From Rhodobacterales bacterium (lineage in GTDB: Bacteria; Pseudomonadota; Alphaproteobacteria; Rhodobacterales; Rhodobacteraceae), in assembly GCA_026400325.1 (NCBI GenBank), contig JAPLPF010000078.1:1-35663 (forward strand): a DNA stretch of 35,663 bases. Reading direction: 5' to 3'. The notes beneath the pieces were generated by a model. It searched no databases, was not told where the DNA came from, and was given only the letters and a program-made list of their open reading frames with translations. A program made the position numbers and the translations under genes. Below, piece after piece: positions 15,740 to 24,816 of the stretch (positions are counted from its first letter, which is position 1; each line of letters starts with the position of its first letter).

Positions 15740-17491
15740 ATGAGAGCGGAAAGACCTCAGCCGACGGACCGCGGCACCGGGCAAGCCGAACTCGCCGCGG
15801 CGCTTCGGGGCGCAAGACTGGCGTTGGGGTTTGCGTTCATCTTCTCGGCTTTGGTCAATATCCTGATGCTGACCTCGCCACTTTACATGCTTCAGGTCTA
15901 TGACCGGGTCCTGGCGTCCCGGTCCGAAGAGACGCTGGTTGCGCTGTCCCTGTTGGCCGCATTTCTGTTTCTGGTCATGGGTGTGCTGGACCATTCCAGG
16001 GGGCGGATCATGGCCAGGGTCGGGGCCAGCCTCCAGGCAGGACTTGAAGCCAGGGTGCATGCCGCCGCATTGCGTCGCCTGGCCGTTGCGCCGAACGACC
16101 TTGCTGCGCAGAGCGCCGTGCGCGATCTGGACGCGCTGGCGCGGCTTTGGGCATCGCCTGCGCTGGTTGCCATGTTCGACGCACCCTGGACACCCCTGTT
16201 CCTTGCGGCGCTTTTCGTGTTCCACCCGCTCCTCGGCTGGGTCGCCCTGGCTGGTGGTGGCGTGCTGATCGGCGTGACGCTTCTGAACCAGCGCCGGACC
16301 GAAGCGCCGCTTGCCGCCGCCCACCTGTCCATCATGACGGCCGAGCGTGAAGCCTACGCCCAGCGCAGGTCGGTCGAGACGATTGCCGCGAGGGGAATGG
16401 CAGGGCCGGCGCTGTCCCGCTGGCAAGGCCTGCGCGCCAGAGGGCAGCGTGAAGGTCTTGCGGCCGCCGATATCGCGGGGCGATGGTCCACCGTTACCCG
16501 GACGTTCCGGCTTGTCCTGCAGTCGGCGATGCTTGGCCTCGCGGCCTGGCTGGTCTTGCGCCATCAGGTCTCTGGCGGCGCGATGGTCGCAGCTTCGGTT
16601 CTGATGGGGCGGGCCTTGCAACCTGTGGAACAGGCGATTGGCCACTGGTCCGTCGTCACGGCAGCGCGCCAGGCACGGGCCCGACTTGCCGTCCTCTTGT
16701 CCGAAACCCCCGAACCCGCGCCGCGCACCCGGATTCCGCGGCCCCGCGCCGTGCTGGAAGTGACGGGGCTTTCGGTCGTGCCGCCCGGCGGGACGGCCCC
16801 TGTGCTGCGCGGCGTCAGCTTCACCCTGCAGCCAGGCCAGGTGATGGGGGTCATCGGACCGTCCGGATCGGGGAAAACCACGCTGGCGCGGGCTTTGGTC
16901 GGGGCCTGGGCCGCCGCCGCCGGACAGGTTCGTCTGGACGGCGCTACCCTGGACCAGTACGACCGCGCAGCGCTTGGCCGCTGGATCGGCTATCTGCCAC
17001 AACAGATAGACCTTTTCGATGGAACAGTGGCCGAAAACATTGCCCGCCTTGATGCTTGCGCCCCGCCTGACCAGCTGATCACCGCAGCGCGAAGTGCGGC
17101 CGTGCATGAGATGATCCTGCGTCTGCCCCTTGGTTATGACAGCCCGGTTTCGGCCCAGGGTGCGCAGCTTTCCGGTGGGCAGGTGCAGCGGATCGGCCTT
17201 GCGCGGGCGCTTTTCGGGGATCCGGTGCTGTTGATCCTGGATGAACCCAACGCCAGTCTTGACAGTGACGGGATGGCCGCGCTGAACGACGCGGTGCGTG
17301 CGGCAAAGGCAGCCGGATCCGTGGTCTTGCTGATGGCGCACCGGCCTGCCGCCTTGCAGGAATGCGACCTTCTTCTTGTCTTGCGGGACGGCGCGGTTGC
17401 CGCCCTTGGCCCCCGCGATGCCGTCTTGCGCGATCAGGTTCGCAACGCGGCAGAAATCGGCCGGACCTTCGGGCTTGGGGCCACGGCATGA
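15740..17491 (+). CDS. type I secretion system permease/ATPase (PrtD/LapB-like ABC exporter)
   Basis: This is a 583-residue half-transporter with an ABC type 1 membrane domain (about 25-310, six helices) and a C-terminal ATPase domain. The Walker A is G373-PSGSGKTT, the signature is LSGGQVQRIGLARALF, and the Walker B is LLILDEPNAS. The switch histidine lies in LLMAHRP. There is no C39 peptidase domain, so it matches the PrtD class that exports repeat-containing proteins with C-terminal signals. ATG 15740 is preferred because AAGGA lies six bases upstream and the length then matches the family; in-frame ATGs at 15671 and 15722 would lengthen it. It overlaps the membrane fusion protein by four bases (ATGA). 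No substrate or TolC-like gene is adjacent. Confidence 0.92.
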   Translation: MRAERPQPTDRGTGQAELAAALRGARLALGFAFIFSALVNILMLTSPLYMLQVYDRVLASRSEETLVALSLLAAFLFLVMGVLDHSRGRIMARVGASLQAGLEARVHAAALRRLAVAPNDLAAQSAVRDLDALARLWASPALVAMFDAPWTPLFLAALFVFHPLLGWVALAGGGVLIGVTLLNQRRTEAPLAAAHLSIMTAEREAYAQRRSVETIAARGMAGPALSRWQGLRARGQREGLAAADIAGRWSTVTRTFRLVLQSAMLGLAAWLVLRHQVSGGAMVAASVLMGRALQPVEQAIGHWSVVTAARQARARLAVLLSETPEPAPRTRIPRPRAVLEVTGLSVVPPGGTAPVLRGVSFTLQPGQVMGVIGPSGSGKTTLARALVGAWAAAAGQVRLDGATLDQYDRAALGRWIGYLPQQIDLFDGTVAENIARLDACAPPDQLITAARSAAVHEMILRLPLGYDSPVSAQGAQLSGGQVQRIGLARALFGDPVLLILDEPNASLDSDGMAALNDAVRAAKAAGSVVLLMAHRPAALQECDLLLVLRDGAVAALGPRDAVLRDQVRNAAEIGRTFGLGATA

Positions 17492-18786
17492 CCTTGCCCT
17501 CTCCCGATATCCGCAGCCCGGCCCTGACGGGAAGCCTGGCGGTTGCGGCGCTGATCCTTGGGTTCGGTCTGTGGGCTGGCATGGCAAGACTGCACGGGGC
17601 GGTGGTTGCCCATGGCCGACTCGTGGCAGAGCGGCCAGCGATTGTCCTGCAACATCCCGAAGGTGGGTCAGTGCAGGAGGTTCTTGTGGCTGAGGGCGAT
17701 CCGGTGCTTGCGGGTGCGGTCCTGCTGCGGCTGGATGGCACGGCGCTTTGGTCCGAATTGCGGATCGTGGAAGATCGGCTGAGCGAACTTGGTGCCCGTG
17801 TCGCCCGACTGACGGCAGAACGCGATGGCAGCGCGTCACCGGTCTTTCCCGAATGGCTTTTGGTGCAGGCGGGGCTTGATGCGGATGTTGCGGCACAGAT
17901 CGAAGGCCAGCGCACCCTTTTCCTGGCCCGGCAGGCAACCCTTGCCGAAATGCGCAGCCTGCTGGTGCGGCGGACCGAGCAGCTTCGCGCAAGAGCGCAA
18001 GGACTGGATGCCCAACACACGGCGCTTGAGATCCAGCTCAGCCTTTTGAAAGAGGATCTGGCCGACCAGCGGCGGCTGTTTCACAGCGGACTGGTGACCG
18101 AAGCGACCTTTCGCGCGACCAGGCGTGAGGCGGCCCGACTGGACGGTCTGGCCGGAGAGCTTGCCGCAGCTTTGGCCGAGGTGGAAGGGCAAGTGACCGA
18201 AACCGAAATCCAGGTCGGCTCACTCACGGCACAGCGACGGGAAGACGCCCAATCGGAATTGCGAGAGATCGGACCGACCGTGCTTGAACTTGACGAACGC
18301 CGCAGCGCCCTGAAAGCCCGGATCGCCCGACTTGAGATTCGCGCGCCGGTCGCAGGGACCGTCTTTGAACTGCAAACCCCTTCGCCCGGTGCCGTGCTGG
18401 GCGCGGCCGAGCCTGCCTTGCAACTGGTGCCCGATGCCGGATCGCTGGTCGTGCTGGCACCGATACCGCCCCAGCACCTGGAACAGGTCCGGCCCGGGCA
18501 ATCCGCCGTGGTGGCGATTTCGTCCGTTGCCACCGGAATGGCGACCGACCTTGCCGGAGTGGTGACGCATGTCTCGCCCGGGCTTGTGACCGATCGGATC
18601 ACCGGAGAGGCCGAGGTCATGGTCAGGATCGCCCTGCCTGCGGGAACGGACGCGCTGCCGTCAGGGCAGGCGCTGTTGCCCGGAATGCCGGTCGAGGTCT
18701 ATCTTCGGACCGAAGATCGCACGCCGCTGGCCTATCTGGTCGCGCCTTTCACCGCCTATTTCGGACGCGCGCTGCGGGAAGGCTGA
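17488..18786 (+). CDS. type I secretion membrane fusion protein (HlyD/PrtE family)
   Basis: This is a 432-residue adaptor with one N-terminal membrane segment (about 13-33), then VVAHGRLVAERPAIVLQHPEGG. That is the typical 'G.I....(v)QH.EGG.V' first half of the lipoyl motif. A long Ala/Glu/Arg/Leu-rich region (about 90-290) should form the coiled-coil hairpin. The second lipoyl half is IRAPVAGTVFELQ, and the C-terminus LLPGMPVEVYLRTEDRTPLAYL is highly characteristic of HlyD-type proteins. It would bridge the ABC exporter encoded upstream and an outer-membrane TolC homologue encoded elsewhere. The start lies in an ATGA overlap. The gene is convergent with argB, 21 bp apart. Confidence 0.92.
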   Translation: MTLPSPDIRSPALTGSLAVAALILGFGLWAGMARLHGAVVAHGRLVAERPAIVLQHPEGGSVQEVLVAEGDPVLAGAVLLRLDGTALWSELRIVEDRLSELGARVARLTAERDGSASPVFPEWLLVQAGLDADVAAQIEGQRTLFLARQATLAEMRSLLVRRTEQLRARAQGLDAQHTALEIQLSLLKEDLADQRRLFHSGLVTEATFRATRREAARLDGLAGELAAALAEVEGQVTETEIQVGSLTAQRREDAQSELREIGPTVLELDERRSALKARIARLEIRAPVAGTVFELQTPSPGAVLGAAEPALQLVPDAGSLVVLAPIPPQHLEQVRPGQSAVVAISSVATGMATDLAGVVTHVSPGLVTDRITGEAEVMVRIALPAGTDALPSGQALLPGMPVEVYLRTEDRTPLAYLVAPFTAYFGRALREG

Positions 18787-18807
18787 AGGGCCGGCAGACC
18801 TGAGGCG

Positions 18808-19707
18808 TCAGCGCCGGATGTGGGGTTTCACACGCGGTGCAGTCGCACGGATCTGGCTGCCGGCACCAAGGTCGGTGAAAAGCTCGATCAGGCAGGCGTT
18901 CGGGATGCGACCGTCAAGAATGGTGACCGCGCGCGTGCCCGCATCAATCGCCATCAGCGCGGTTTCGGTCTTGGGGATCATCCCGCCGGAAATGACACCG
19001 TCGGCGATCATCTGGCGAATCTCTTCGGGTGTGATCTGGGTCATGACCTCGCCAGCGGCGTTCTTGACGCCCGGCACATCGGTCAAAAGCAGCAGGCGAT
19101 CCGCCTGCAAGGCGCCGGCAATCGCGCCGGCCGCCGTGTCGCCATTGACGTTGAAGGTCTCGTTGTCTTTCATACCGGTGCCGACCGGGGCAATGACCGG
19201 GACGATCCCGGCGGCATACAGGTCACGCAGGACCTGCACGTTCATCTCGACCGGGCGGCCGACATAGCCAAGCTCGGGATCATCGGCCTCGCAGACCATG
19301 AGATCGTCGTCCTTGCCCGAGATGCCGACAGCGCGCCCACCGGCATCCATGATCGCCTGCACGATGCGTTTGTTGACAAGGCCGGACAGAATCATCTCCA
19401 CCACCTCGACCGTGGCCTTGTCTGTCACCCGCTTGCCGCGCACGAAGTCGGACTTGATGCCAAGCTTGGTCAACATGTCGTTGATCATCGGTCCGCCACC
19501 ATGCACCACGACCGGGTTCACCCCCACCTGCCGCATGAGGACGATGTCGCGGGCAAACTCGGCCATGGCGGCATCGTCACCCATGGCGTTGCCGCCGAAC
19601 TTGACCACGACAACGGCCCCGGTAAAGCGCTGCAGGTAAGGCAGGGCTTCCGACAGCATCCGCGCGGTGTTCTTGGCGTCTTGCATGGTCAGGGTCTGCT
19701 GTTTCAT
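18808..19707 (-). CDS. argB: acetylglutamate kinase
   Basis: This is a 299-residue N-acetylglutamate kinase, the second step of arginine biosynthesis (N-acetylglutamate plus ATP to the 5-phosphate). Family motifs are [12 protein letters not shown] with the ATP-contacting Lys, [40 protein letters not shown] and [14 protein letters not shown] 19707 has GGGAGA six bases upstream and gives the normal N-terminus ([13 protein letters not shown]). In-frame ATGs farther upstream are not needed. The gene is often next to yihA in this bacterial group; here yihA lies about 8 kb away on the opposite strand. Confidence 0.97.
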   Translation of the reverse strand: MKQQTLTMQDAKNTARMLSEALPYLQRFTGAVVVVKFGGNAMGDDAAMAEFARDIVLMRQVGVNPVVVHGGGPMINDMLTKLGIKSDFVRGKRVTDKATVEVVEMILSGLVNKRIVQAIMDAGGRAVGISGKDDDLMVCEADDPELGYVGRPVEMNVQVLRDLYAAGIVPVIAPVGTGMKDNETFNVNGDTAAGAIAGALQADRLLLLTDVPGVKNAAGEVMTQITPEEIRQMIADGVISGGMIPKTETALMAIDAGTRAVTILDGRIPNACLIELFTDLGAGSQIRATAPRVKPHIRR

Positions 19708-19787
19708 CGACGGTCTCCCGATCATCGGCGGCATAAGGCTTTTGCGCGGCCCTGCCAAGTCTTGCCTTCCCGTCGTGTAAGCGTAGC

Positions 19788-19836
19788 CTAGAGCCTGTCC
19801 GTCAAAAGTGGACTCCGGTTTTGTCGAAAGACAGGC
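19788..19836. repeat. palindromic intergenic repeat unit (AAAAGTGG-type core)
   Basis: The unit begins CTAGAGCCTG. It contains GCCTGTC (19793-19799) and its inverted copy GACAGGC (19830-19836). Between them CAAAA (19803-19807) and TTTTG (19819-19823) pair as well, around the core GTGGACTCCGG. The core and layout resemble an interspersed palindromic repeat that I know from many alphaproteobacterial intergenic regions (AAAAGTGG...CCGGTTTT). It lies between the 5' end of argB and the SDR gene. Family membership is from memory and was not searched. Confidence 0.6.
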
Positions 19837-19849
19837 GACCAGCAAGGGG

Positions 19850-19891
19850 CTAGAGCCTGACTGACGCTTCACTCTGCGTCAGGCAGGCTTT
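19850..19891. repeat. second CTAGAGCCTG repeat unit with strong hairpin
   Basis: This unit starts with the same 10 bases as the unit 62 bp upstream. It then forms a 13-bp arm pair: GCCTGACTGACGC (19855-19867) and GCGTCAGGCAGGC (19876-19888), with one mismatch and the loop TTCACTCT. TTT follows, so it also has the shape of a weak terminator. It ends 22 bp before the SDR start codon, so it would lie in that gene's leader if transcription starts upstream. Confidence 0.55.
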
Positions 19892-19913
19892 AGCGATCAG
19901 AAGGAGACTGACA

Positions 19914-20660
19914 ATGACCGATCACCCACCCGCCGAACAGAAGACGCTTGTGCTGACCGGCGCCAGCCGCGGGATCGGTCATGCCACGGTCAAGCGCTTT
20001 TCGGCAGAAGGCTGGCGGGTGCTGACCTGCTCGCGCCAGCCGTTCGATCCGCGCTGCCCCTGGCCGGGGGGCGAGGCCAACCACATCGAGATTGATCTTG
20101 CCGATCCGAACAAGACCATTGCGGCGATCCAGACCATCAAGGAAAAGGTTGGCGGGCGGATCCACGCGCTGGTCAACAACGCCGGGATCAGCCCCAAAGG
20201 GCCGGGCGGGACGCGGCTGAGCACGCTGGACACCGACCTGCGGACCTGGGGCCATGTGTTTCATGTGAACTTCTTCGCCCCGGTGATTCTGGCGCGCGGG
20301 TTGAAGGACGAACTGGCCGCAACCAGGGGCGCGATCGTCAACATCACCTCTATCGCAGGGGTGCGGGTGCATCCCTTCGCCGGCGCGGCCTATGCCACGT
20401 CAAAGGCGGCGCTTGCCGCCCTGACGCGCGAGATGGCACATGATTTCGGCCCCCTGGGCGTGCGGGTGAACGCGATTGCGCCGGGTGAGGTGGAAACGGC
20501 GATCCTGTCGCCGGGAACCGACAAGATCGTGGAAAAGCTGCCGATGCAGCGCCTGGGGCAGCCGCGCGAGGTGGCGGATGCAATCTGGTTCCTGTGTTCG
20601 GACCAGTCCAGCTACATCTCGGGCGCCGAAATCGAGGTGAACGGCGCGCAACACGTCTGA
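19914..20660 (+). CDS. short-chain dehydrogenase/reductase (SDR) family oxidoreductase
   Basis: This is a 248-residue classical SDR. It has the cofactor loop TGASRGIG near residue 16, NNAG (part of LVNNAGISPKG), the catalytic S146 in NITSIAG, and Y160-A-T-S-K164. The C-terminal RVNAIAPGEVETAI and YISGAEIEVNGAQHV complete the fold. NAD(P)-dependent oxidation or reduction of an alcohol or ketone is expected; the substrate is unknown. The sequence after the second strand (TCSRQPFDPRCPWPGG) is a little unusual, with two cysteines and prolines where the cofactor-specificity residues lie. AGGAG lies upstream of the ATG. The gene ends at a strong hairpin shared with the convergent DUF3833 gene. Confidence 0.9.
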   Translation: MTDHPPAEQKTLVLTGASRGIGHATVKRFSAEGWRVLTCSRQPFDPRCPWPGGEANHIEIDLADPNKTIAAIQTIKEKVGGRIHALVNNAGISPKGPGGTRLSTLDTDLRTWGHVFHVNFFAPVILARGLKDELAATRGAIVNITSIAGVRVHPFAGAAYATSKAALAALTREMAHDFGPLGVRVNAIAPGEVETAILSPGTDKIVEKLPMQRLGQPREVADAIWFLCSDQSSYISGAEIEVNGAQHV

Positions 20661-20664
20661 TGGG

Positions 20665-20698
20665 CCGCTCATCCAGTCCGCAAGGGCTGGATGAGCGG
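20665..20698. terminator. bidirectional hairpin between convergent genes
   Basis: CCGCTCATCCAG (20665-20676) and CTGGATGAGCGG (20687-20698) are perfect 12-bp inverted copies, and two more inner G-C pairs close a GCAA tetraloop. The hairpin lies between the SDR stop (20660) and the stop of the minus-strand lipoprotein gene (20710), so it can serve both. No U-run is present on either side. Confidence 0.65.
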
Positions 20699-20709
20699 AC
20701 GCCTCAGGA

Positions 20710-21255
20710 TCACTTTTCGAACGAGATGATCACATCGCCGATATCGACGCCGAAGCGCTTCATGTAGGCGCGGTTCAGCACCCGGTCGTCGCGCACCAGC
20801 CACATCCAGTCGTCAAACGTCACGCGGACCGTCTCGGCGGTGCCATCCGCCGCCGGGACCGGCAGGTCGATTGTATAGCGCCAGTTGAAACGGTCGCCAT
20901 CCTCGCGCCCGACGGCCTCGCCGATCACGCCGGGCGCGGTGCCACGCCAGGTTTGCGAGGCCGTTTCAGGGCCGGTCTTCACCAGCGTCCAGACGCGCTG
21001 TTCGGTCGCGCCATCCTCATAGACGAAATCTTCGACCAGCCGCAGGCGTTCGCCGTCCCAGTCGCCCTTGACCGTCACGTCAAAACGGCGGCGGACAGTG
21101 CCGAAGACATCCTGGAACTGGCCTTGCGCGACAGTGGTGCCTTTGAAGAACTCTTCCAGGTTCAGCTCGCGGTCGCTGAGCGCAGGGTCATTGAACGACG
21201 GCTTTCCGGTGCAGCCGGCAAGCAACAGCAAAGCAAAAAGGGCAGCGACGCGCAT
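20710..21255 (-). CDS. DUF3833-family lipoprotein
   Basis: This is a 181-residue lipoprotein with the lipobox LLLAGC close to the N-terminus. The mature part (LNLEEFFKGTTVAQGQFQD, RRRFDVTVKGDW, LVEDFVYEDG and the DDWMWLVRDDRVLNRAYMKRFG region) matches the pattern I associate with DUF3833. The function of that family is not established; a beta-rich, lipid-binding-like fold is possible. ATG 21255 is preferred because GAGG lies six bases upstream; ATG 21267 would add four residues. It precedes the hydrolase gene's end by 54 bp on the same strand, so the hydrolase could be co-transcribed with it. Confidence 0.82.
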   Translation of the reverse strand: MRVAALFALLLLAGCTGKPSFNDPALSDRELNLEEFFKGTTVAQGQFQDVFGTVRRRFDVTVKGDWDGERLRLVEDFVYEDGATEQRVWTLVKTGPETASQTWRGTAPGVIGEAVGREDGDRFNWRYTIDLPVPAADGTAETVRVTFDDWMWLVRDDRVLNRAYMKRFGVDIGDVIISFEK

Positions 21256-21309
21256 GGGGAACCTCATGGACTTTCAAAGCATACGCGGCTGGCCCCTGGT
21301 TGGATGACA

Positions 21310-22254
21310 CTAAGGTCTGAGGAAAAGCTTGCCGTCCCGTTCAAAGCGCGTCGGGATCGAGGCGCGGTCAATCTCGCCCTGCAGGGTCAGAAAGATGTCC
21401 TTGAGCATCTGAGGCGACTGGAAATGGAAGGAATGGTCCGCATTCGGGATGCCGGCGAAATCCTCGCGGTGTTCGTCATAGTAGGGGCCCAGATCGACAT
21501 TGACCGCCTTTGAGGGCGCGTTCGACGGCAGACCCACCCGTCCGACCCGGGGAGAGACGCCGACCCGCTTCGCCCCGGAAATCGACAGGACAGCGTCGTA
21601 GGGATTGGCATAGTTCGTCAGCCGGACCGTATGGCGGTAAAGCGAAGCACTGACTGCCGAGGGTCCCATCGAGTCTGCCGATACATCGGCTGCGATCAGC
21701 ATGACCTGGCTCATCGACCAGCCCGAAGTGACCAACGCCGGGCGGTCATCGGCATCGTCGAACGCTTCGCGCAGGACGAAGGCGCCCATGGAGTGGGCCA
21801 GCACATGGGTGCGGATGGCGCAGTCCTGCGCCTGCGCGCGGCAGAAGGGGGCGATTCCGTCGGTGACCAGCCGAAGCGCCGTAAGCTTGGCGTCGGACCG
21901 GTCGTCCAGGTAGCTCAGGGCCGAGGTGGCGCAGGGCCAGTCGAAACTGACGACCGCGCCCTGATAGCCCAGCGCCTCAAGCCCGGCGCGGAGCAGCCGA
22001 TGGCGCTGAAGGATCAGGTCAAGCTCGACGTTGAAGCCGTGGATGTAGATCAGGACATCGCCAACCGGCTTGCCCCGGGCGTCGCGCCCGGTCTCGGCCA
22101 GCGCCAGAACCTTGCGGAACCAGTCAGGCCGCGACATCGCCATGTCTGGCCTGTGCTCTCTGGCCGTGGGCGGAACCTCAAGAAACTTCGTCGGTCCGGG
22201 CCTGGTGCCGAAAGCATCGTTCAAGGTGTTGCGTGCGGAAAAGATGAAATCCAT
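21310..22254 (-). CDS. alpha/beta hydrolase, DUF900-like
   Basis: This is a 314-residue protein with IYIHGFN (oxyanion region, about 69-75), VVSFDWPC, and a nucleophile elbow A-H-S155-M-G, which places Ser in the usual alpha/beta-hydrolase position. The [16 protein letters not shown] pattern resembles DUF900 hydrolases. A later Asp and His (DVSAD and NADHSFHF) could complete the triad. There is no signal peptide, so it should be cytoplasmic. ATG 22254 is chosen because GAGG lies six bases upstream; in-frame ATGs at 22266 and 22287 also exist. Substrate unknown. It is divergent from ttcA, 120 bp apart. Confidence 0.82.
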   Translation of the reverse strand: MDFIFSARNTLNDAFGTRPGPTKFLEVPPTAREHRPDMAMSRPDWFRKVLALAETGRDARGKPVGDVLIYIHGFNVELDLILQRHRLLRAGLEALGYQGAVVSFDWPCATSALSYLDDRSDAKLTALRLVTDGIAPFCRAQAQDCAIRTHVLAHSMGAFVLREAFDDADDRPALVTSGWSMSQVMLIAADVSADSMGPSAVSASLYRHTVRLTNYANPYDAVLSISGAKRVGVSPRVGRVGLPSNAPSKAVNVDLGPYYDEHREDFAGIPNADHSFHFQSPQMLKDIFLTLQGEIDRASIPTRFERDGKLFLRP

Positions 22255-22374
22255 GGGCGGCCTCATAATGGTGATGTCAAATGCCATCAGGATAGCACGG
22301 GGCCGAAGGGCAGTCATCGGCTTTGCCTTGGGCCGGGGATCGGGCATAAGGGTGCCAGACCGACGAGGCCCTTC

Positions 22375-23244
22375 ATGCTTGACGACAGTGACGACGACAT
22401 CCACCCCCTGTTCAATGGCGCGCCCAGGTGTCTGGAGTTCCGCAAGCTGCGCAAGCGTCTTGTCCAGCAGGCGCGCGAGGCGATCGACACCTACGGCATG
22501 GCGCGGGCGGGTGACCGTTGGCTGGTTTGCCTTTCCGGCGGGAAGGACAGCTATACCCTGCTTGCCGTCCTGCATGAATTGAAGTGGCGCGGGCTGCTGC
22601 CGGTGGACCTTCTGGCCTGCAATCTTGACCAGGGGCAGCCCGGTTTTCCGGCCACGACCCTGCCGGAGTTCCTGACCCGCATGGGGGTGGAGCATCGGAT
22701 CGAGTATCAGGATACCTATTCGGTGGTCACGTCCAGGATCAAGCCGGGGGGCACGATGTGTTCGCTGTGCTCGCGGCTCCGGCGCGGGAACCTCTATCGG
22801 ATCGCGCGGGAGGAGGGGTGCTCCACAGTGGTTCTGGGGCACCATCGCGATGATATCCTTGAGACTTTTTTCATGAACCTGTTTCACGGCGGGCGCCTGG
22901 CCAGCATGCCGCCGCGCCTTCTGAACGAGGATGGCGATCTTTTCGTCGCCCGTCCGCTGGCCTTTGTGGCCGAGGCGGACTGCGAGACCTTTGCCCGCGC
23001 CATGGCCTATCCGATCATCCCCTGCGATCTTTGCGGCAGTCAGGAGGGCCTTCAGCGGGTGCAAGTGAAGAAGCTTCTGGACGGTTGGGAGTTGCGGTCG
23101 CCCGGCCGCCGTCAGATCATGTTCCGGGCGCTGATGAATGTGCGCCCGTCCCATCTGGCAGACCGGTCATTGTTCGACTTTGCGGGGCTTGCTGCCGCTC
23201 TGGCTGATACCGACAATTCTCTGCAACTTTTGGCAGAGCGTTAA
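22375..23244 (+). CDS. ttcA: tRNA 2-thiocytidine synthetase TtcA
   Basis: This is a 289-residue PP-loop ATPase that thiolates C32 in certain tRNAs. The PP-loop is S54-G-G-K-D-S59. The iron-sulfur cysteines are C129 and C132 (CSLC) and C220 (of CDLC). Their spacing (3, then 88) equals that of C122, C125 and C213 in the E. coli enzyme, which hold a [4Fe-4S] cluster. [20 protein letters not shown] is the usual active-site stretch. GAGG lies seven bases before ATG 22375. The frame is open far upstream, but those residues overlap the hydrolase gene on the other strand and are not TtcA-like. Confidence 0.96.
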   Translation: MLDDSDDDIHPLFNGAPRCLEFRKLRKRLVQQAREAIDTYGMARAGDRWLVCLSGGKDSYTLLAVLHELKWRGLLPVDLLACNLDQGQPGFPATTLPEFLTRMGVEHRIEYQDTYSVVTSRIKPGGTMCSLCSRLRRGNLYRIAREEGCSTVVLGHHRDDILETFFMNLFHGGRLASMPPRLLNEDGDLFVARPLAFVAEADCETFARAMAYPIIPCDLCGSQEGLQRVQVKKLLDGWELRSPGRRQIMFRALMNVRPSHLADRSLFDFAGLAAALADTDNSLQLLAER

Positions 23245-23322
23245 GGAACTGATCAGGAACATTCCCCTAGCCTGACCCCGCTTATCTGGGCCGGCGGCCC
23301 TGAACCTGCGGGGTATGTTGCG

Positions 23323-24816
23323 ATGGCATCTGGGACACTTCGATTGCCTGATCTGTTGCGCCGACCGGAACTGGGGCTGGTCCTGCTTGTGCTGGCCCTG
23401 CCCGCCTTCTGGCTGGGAGGAGAGGTTGCCCTTGTCATGCTTGCCGTGGGCGGGCCAGGTGCTGTGTTGCTGGGCCGCTGGTTCCTCACCCCCACCTCCG
23501 GGATGGCGGTCGCGGATCAGGTCATCGCCAGTCTGGACACGGCCTTGCGCGACGGGAAACGGAATGGGCGCCAGACGGGCTGTCTTGTGCTGCAGTTCGA
23601 CAACCTTCCCGATGTCTGTGACCGGCTGGGGCGGTCCCGCCAATCCGAGATTCTTGCCGCCTGCGTGACACGCATCCGCGGCGCCTTGCGGCAGGGCGAT
23701 ACGCTTTTCGCGCTGGAAGATGGCGGTCTGGTTGTCGTGCTTGGTGCGGGTCCACGGCTTGATCTGGAAGGCATAGTCCGCATCGCTGGCCGGCTGCAAC
23801 TTGTCGGGCAGCAGCCCATGCTGCTGGAAAGGGAGTCCGTGCAGCTGACCTGCTGCATCGGATTTTGCCACTCAAGGCAGGTCGACGGCAGCGACGGGCG
23901 TGGTCTTCTTGACGCCGCACAGGTCGCGGTAGAGGAGGCGGCCCTGCACCGTCCGGGGGCGATCAGGGCCTATTCGGCCGATCTGGCGCGGGTTCGCGCT
24001 GACCGCAATACGCTCCGCTCTGCCTTTTCCGGGGCGGTCGAAAGTGACCAGATACAGGCACATTTCCAACCACAGCTCAGCACCGATAGCGGTGCGGTGT
24101 CCGGGATGGAGGCGCTGGTGCGCTGGCACCACCCCGAACGCGGGCTGCTGATGCCCGGGGCCTTTCTGCCTGCGCTGGAGGGGACGGAATTGATGGATCT
24201 TCTGGGCGAGACGATGCTTGCAAAGTCGCTTGCCGCGCTTTGCGCCTGGGACAGGGCCGGCGTGACGGTGCCGTCAGTGTCGGTCAACCTGTCCTCGCGC
24301 GAGCTGAGTGATCCGCAATTGCCCGAACGCCTTGGCTGGCAGCTTGATCGCTTTGGCCTTGCTCCGCGCCGCCTGACCATCGAGATTCTGGAATCCGTCG
24401 TTGCACGGGAGGGCGATGACATCATCGCACGCAACATCGACCGGATCGCCCAGATGGGGTGCGGCCTGGACCTTGACGATTTCGGAACCGGCAACGCGTC
24501 AATCACCTCGATCCGGCGCTTCCGCCTGCGCCGTCTGAAGATCGACCGCAGCTTCGTGCGGACCCTGGATACCGACCGGGAGCAGCAGGATCTGGTCACG
24601 GCCATCTTGTCCCTTGCCGAGCGTCTGGGTCTTGAAACCCTGGCCGAAGGGGTCGAGACGCAGGGCGAACACACGATGCTGGCGCAACTGGGCTGCGGTC
24701 ACGTTCAAGGTTATGTGGTTGCCCGGCCCATGCCCGCCGAAGACATCCTTGGCTGGATGGCCGACCATCAGGGCCGACTTGAAGCGGCGCTGCGCATTGG
24801 CGAAAGGACACGCTGA
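23323..24816 (+). CDS. GGDEF-EAL protein; degenerate GGDEF, intact EAL phosphodiesterase motifs
   Basis: This is a 497-residue protein with two hydrophobic segments near the N-terminus (about 18-53). A GGDEF-like domain follows (about 60-220) in which the active motif is replaced by L131-E-D-G-G-L136, so diguanylate cyclase activity is unlikely. The EAL domain (about 235-490) keeps E263-A-L in GMEALVRWHH, the Asn of VNLSSRELSDP, E354 in TIEILES, D385-D-F-G-T-G390, K406 in LKIDRSF, and E442-G-V-E445. This pattern predicts a membrane-bound cyclic-di-GMP phosphodiesterase, with the GGDEF-like part possibly regulatory. It follows ttcA by 78 bp. The local target of the signal is not evident. Confidence 0.92.
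   Translation: MASGTLRLPDLLRRPELGLVLLVLALPAFWLGGEVALVMLAVGGPGAVLLGRWFLTPTSGMAVADQVIASLDTALRDGKRNGRQTGCLVLQFDNLPDVCDRLGRSRQSEILAACVTRIRGALRQGDTLFALEDGGLVVVLGAGPRLDLEGIVRIAGRLQLVGQQPMLLERESVQLTCCIGFCHSRQVDGSDGRGLLDAAQVAVEEAALHRPGAIRAYSADLARVRADRNTLRSAFSGAVESDQIQAHFQPQLSTDSGAVSGMEALVRWHHPERGLLMPGAFLPALEGTELMDLLGETMLAKSLAALCAWDRAGVTVPSVSVNLSSRELSDPQLPERLGWQLDRFGLAPRRLTIEILESVVAREGDDIIARNIDRIAQMGCGLDLDDFGTGNASITSIRRFRLRRLKIDRSFVRTLDTDREQQDLVTAILSLAERLGLETLAEGVETQGEHTMLAQLGCGHVQGYVVARPMPAEDILGWMADHQGRLEAALRIGERTR

Noticed and set aside
15626-17992. 788-codon minus-strand open frame across the secretion genes
   Set aside because: It is antisense to two clear genes (ABC exporter and fusion protein). 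Its Pro/Arg/Gln/His-rich translation is typical of shadow frames in GC-rich DNA.
21631-22374. Large N-terminal extension of TtcA
   Set aside because: The extra residues lie opposite the hydrolase gene, lack homology to TtcA, and ATG 22375 has GAGG at good spacing.
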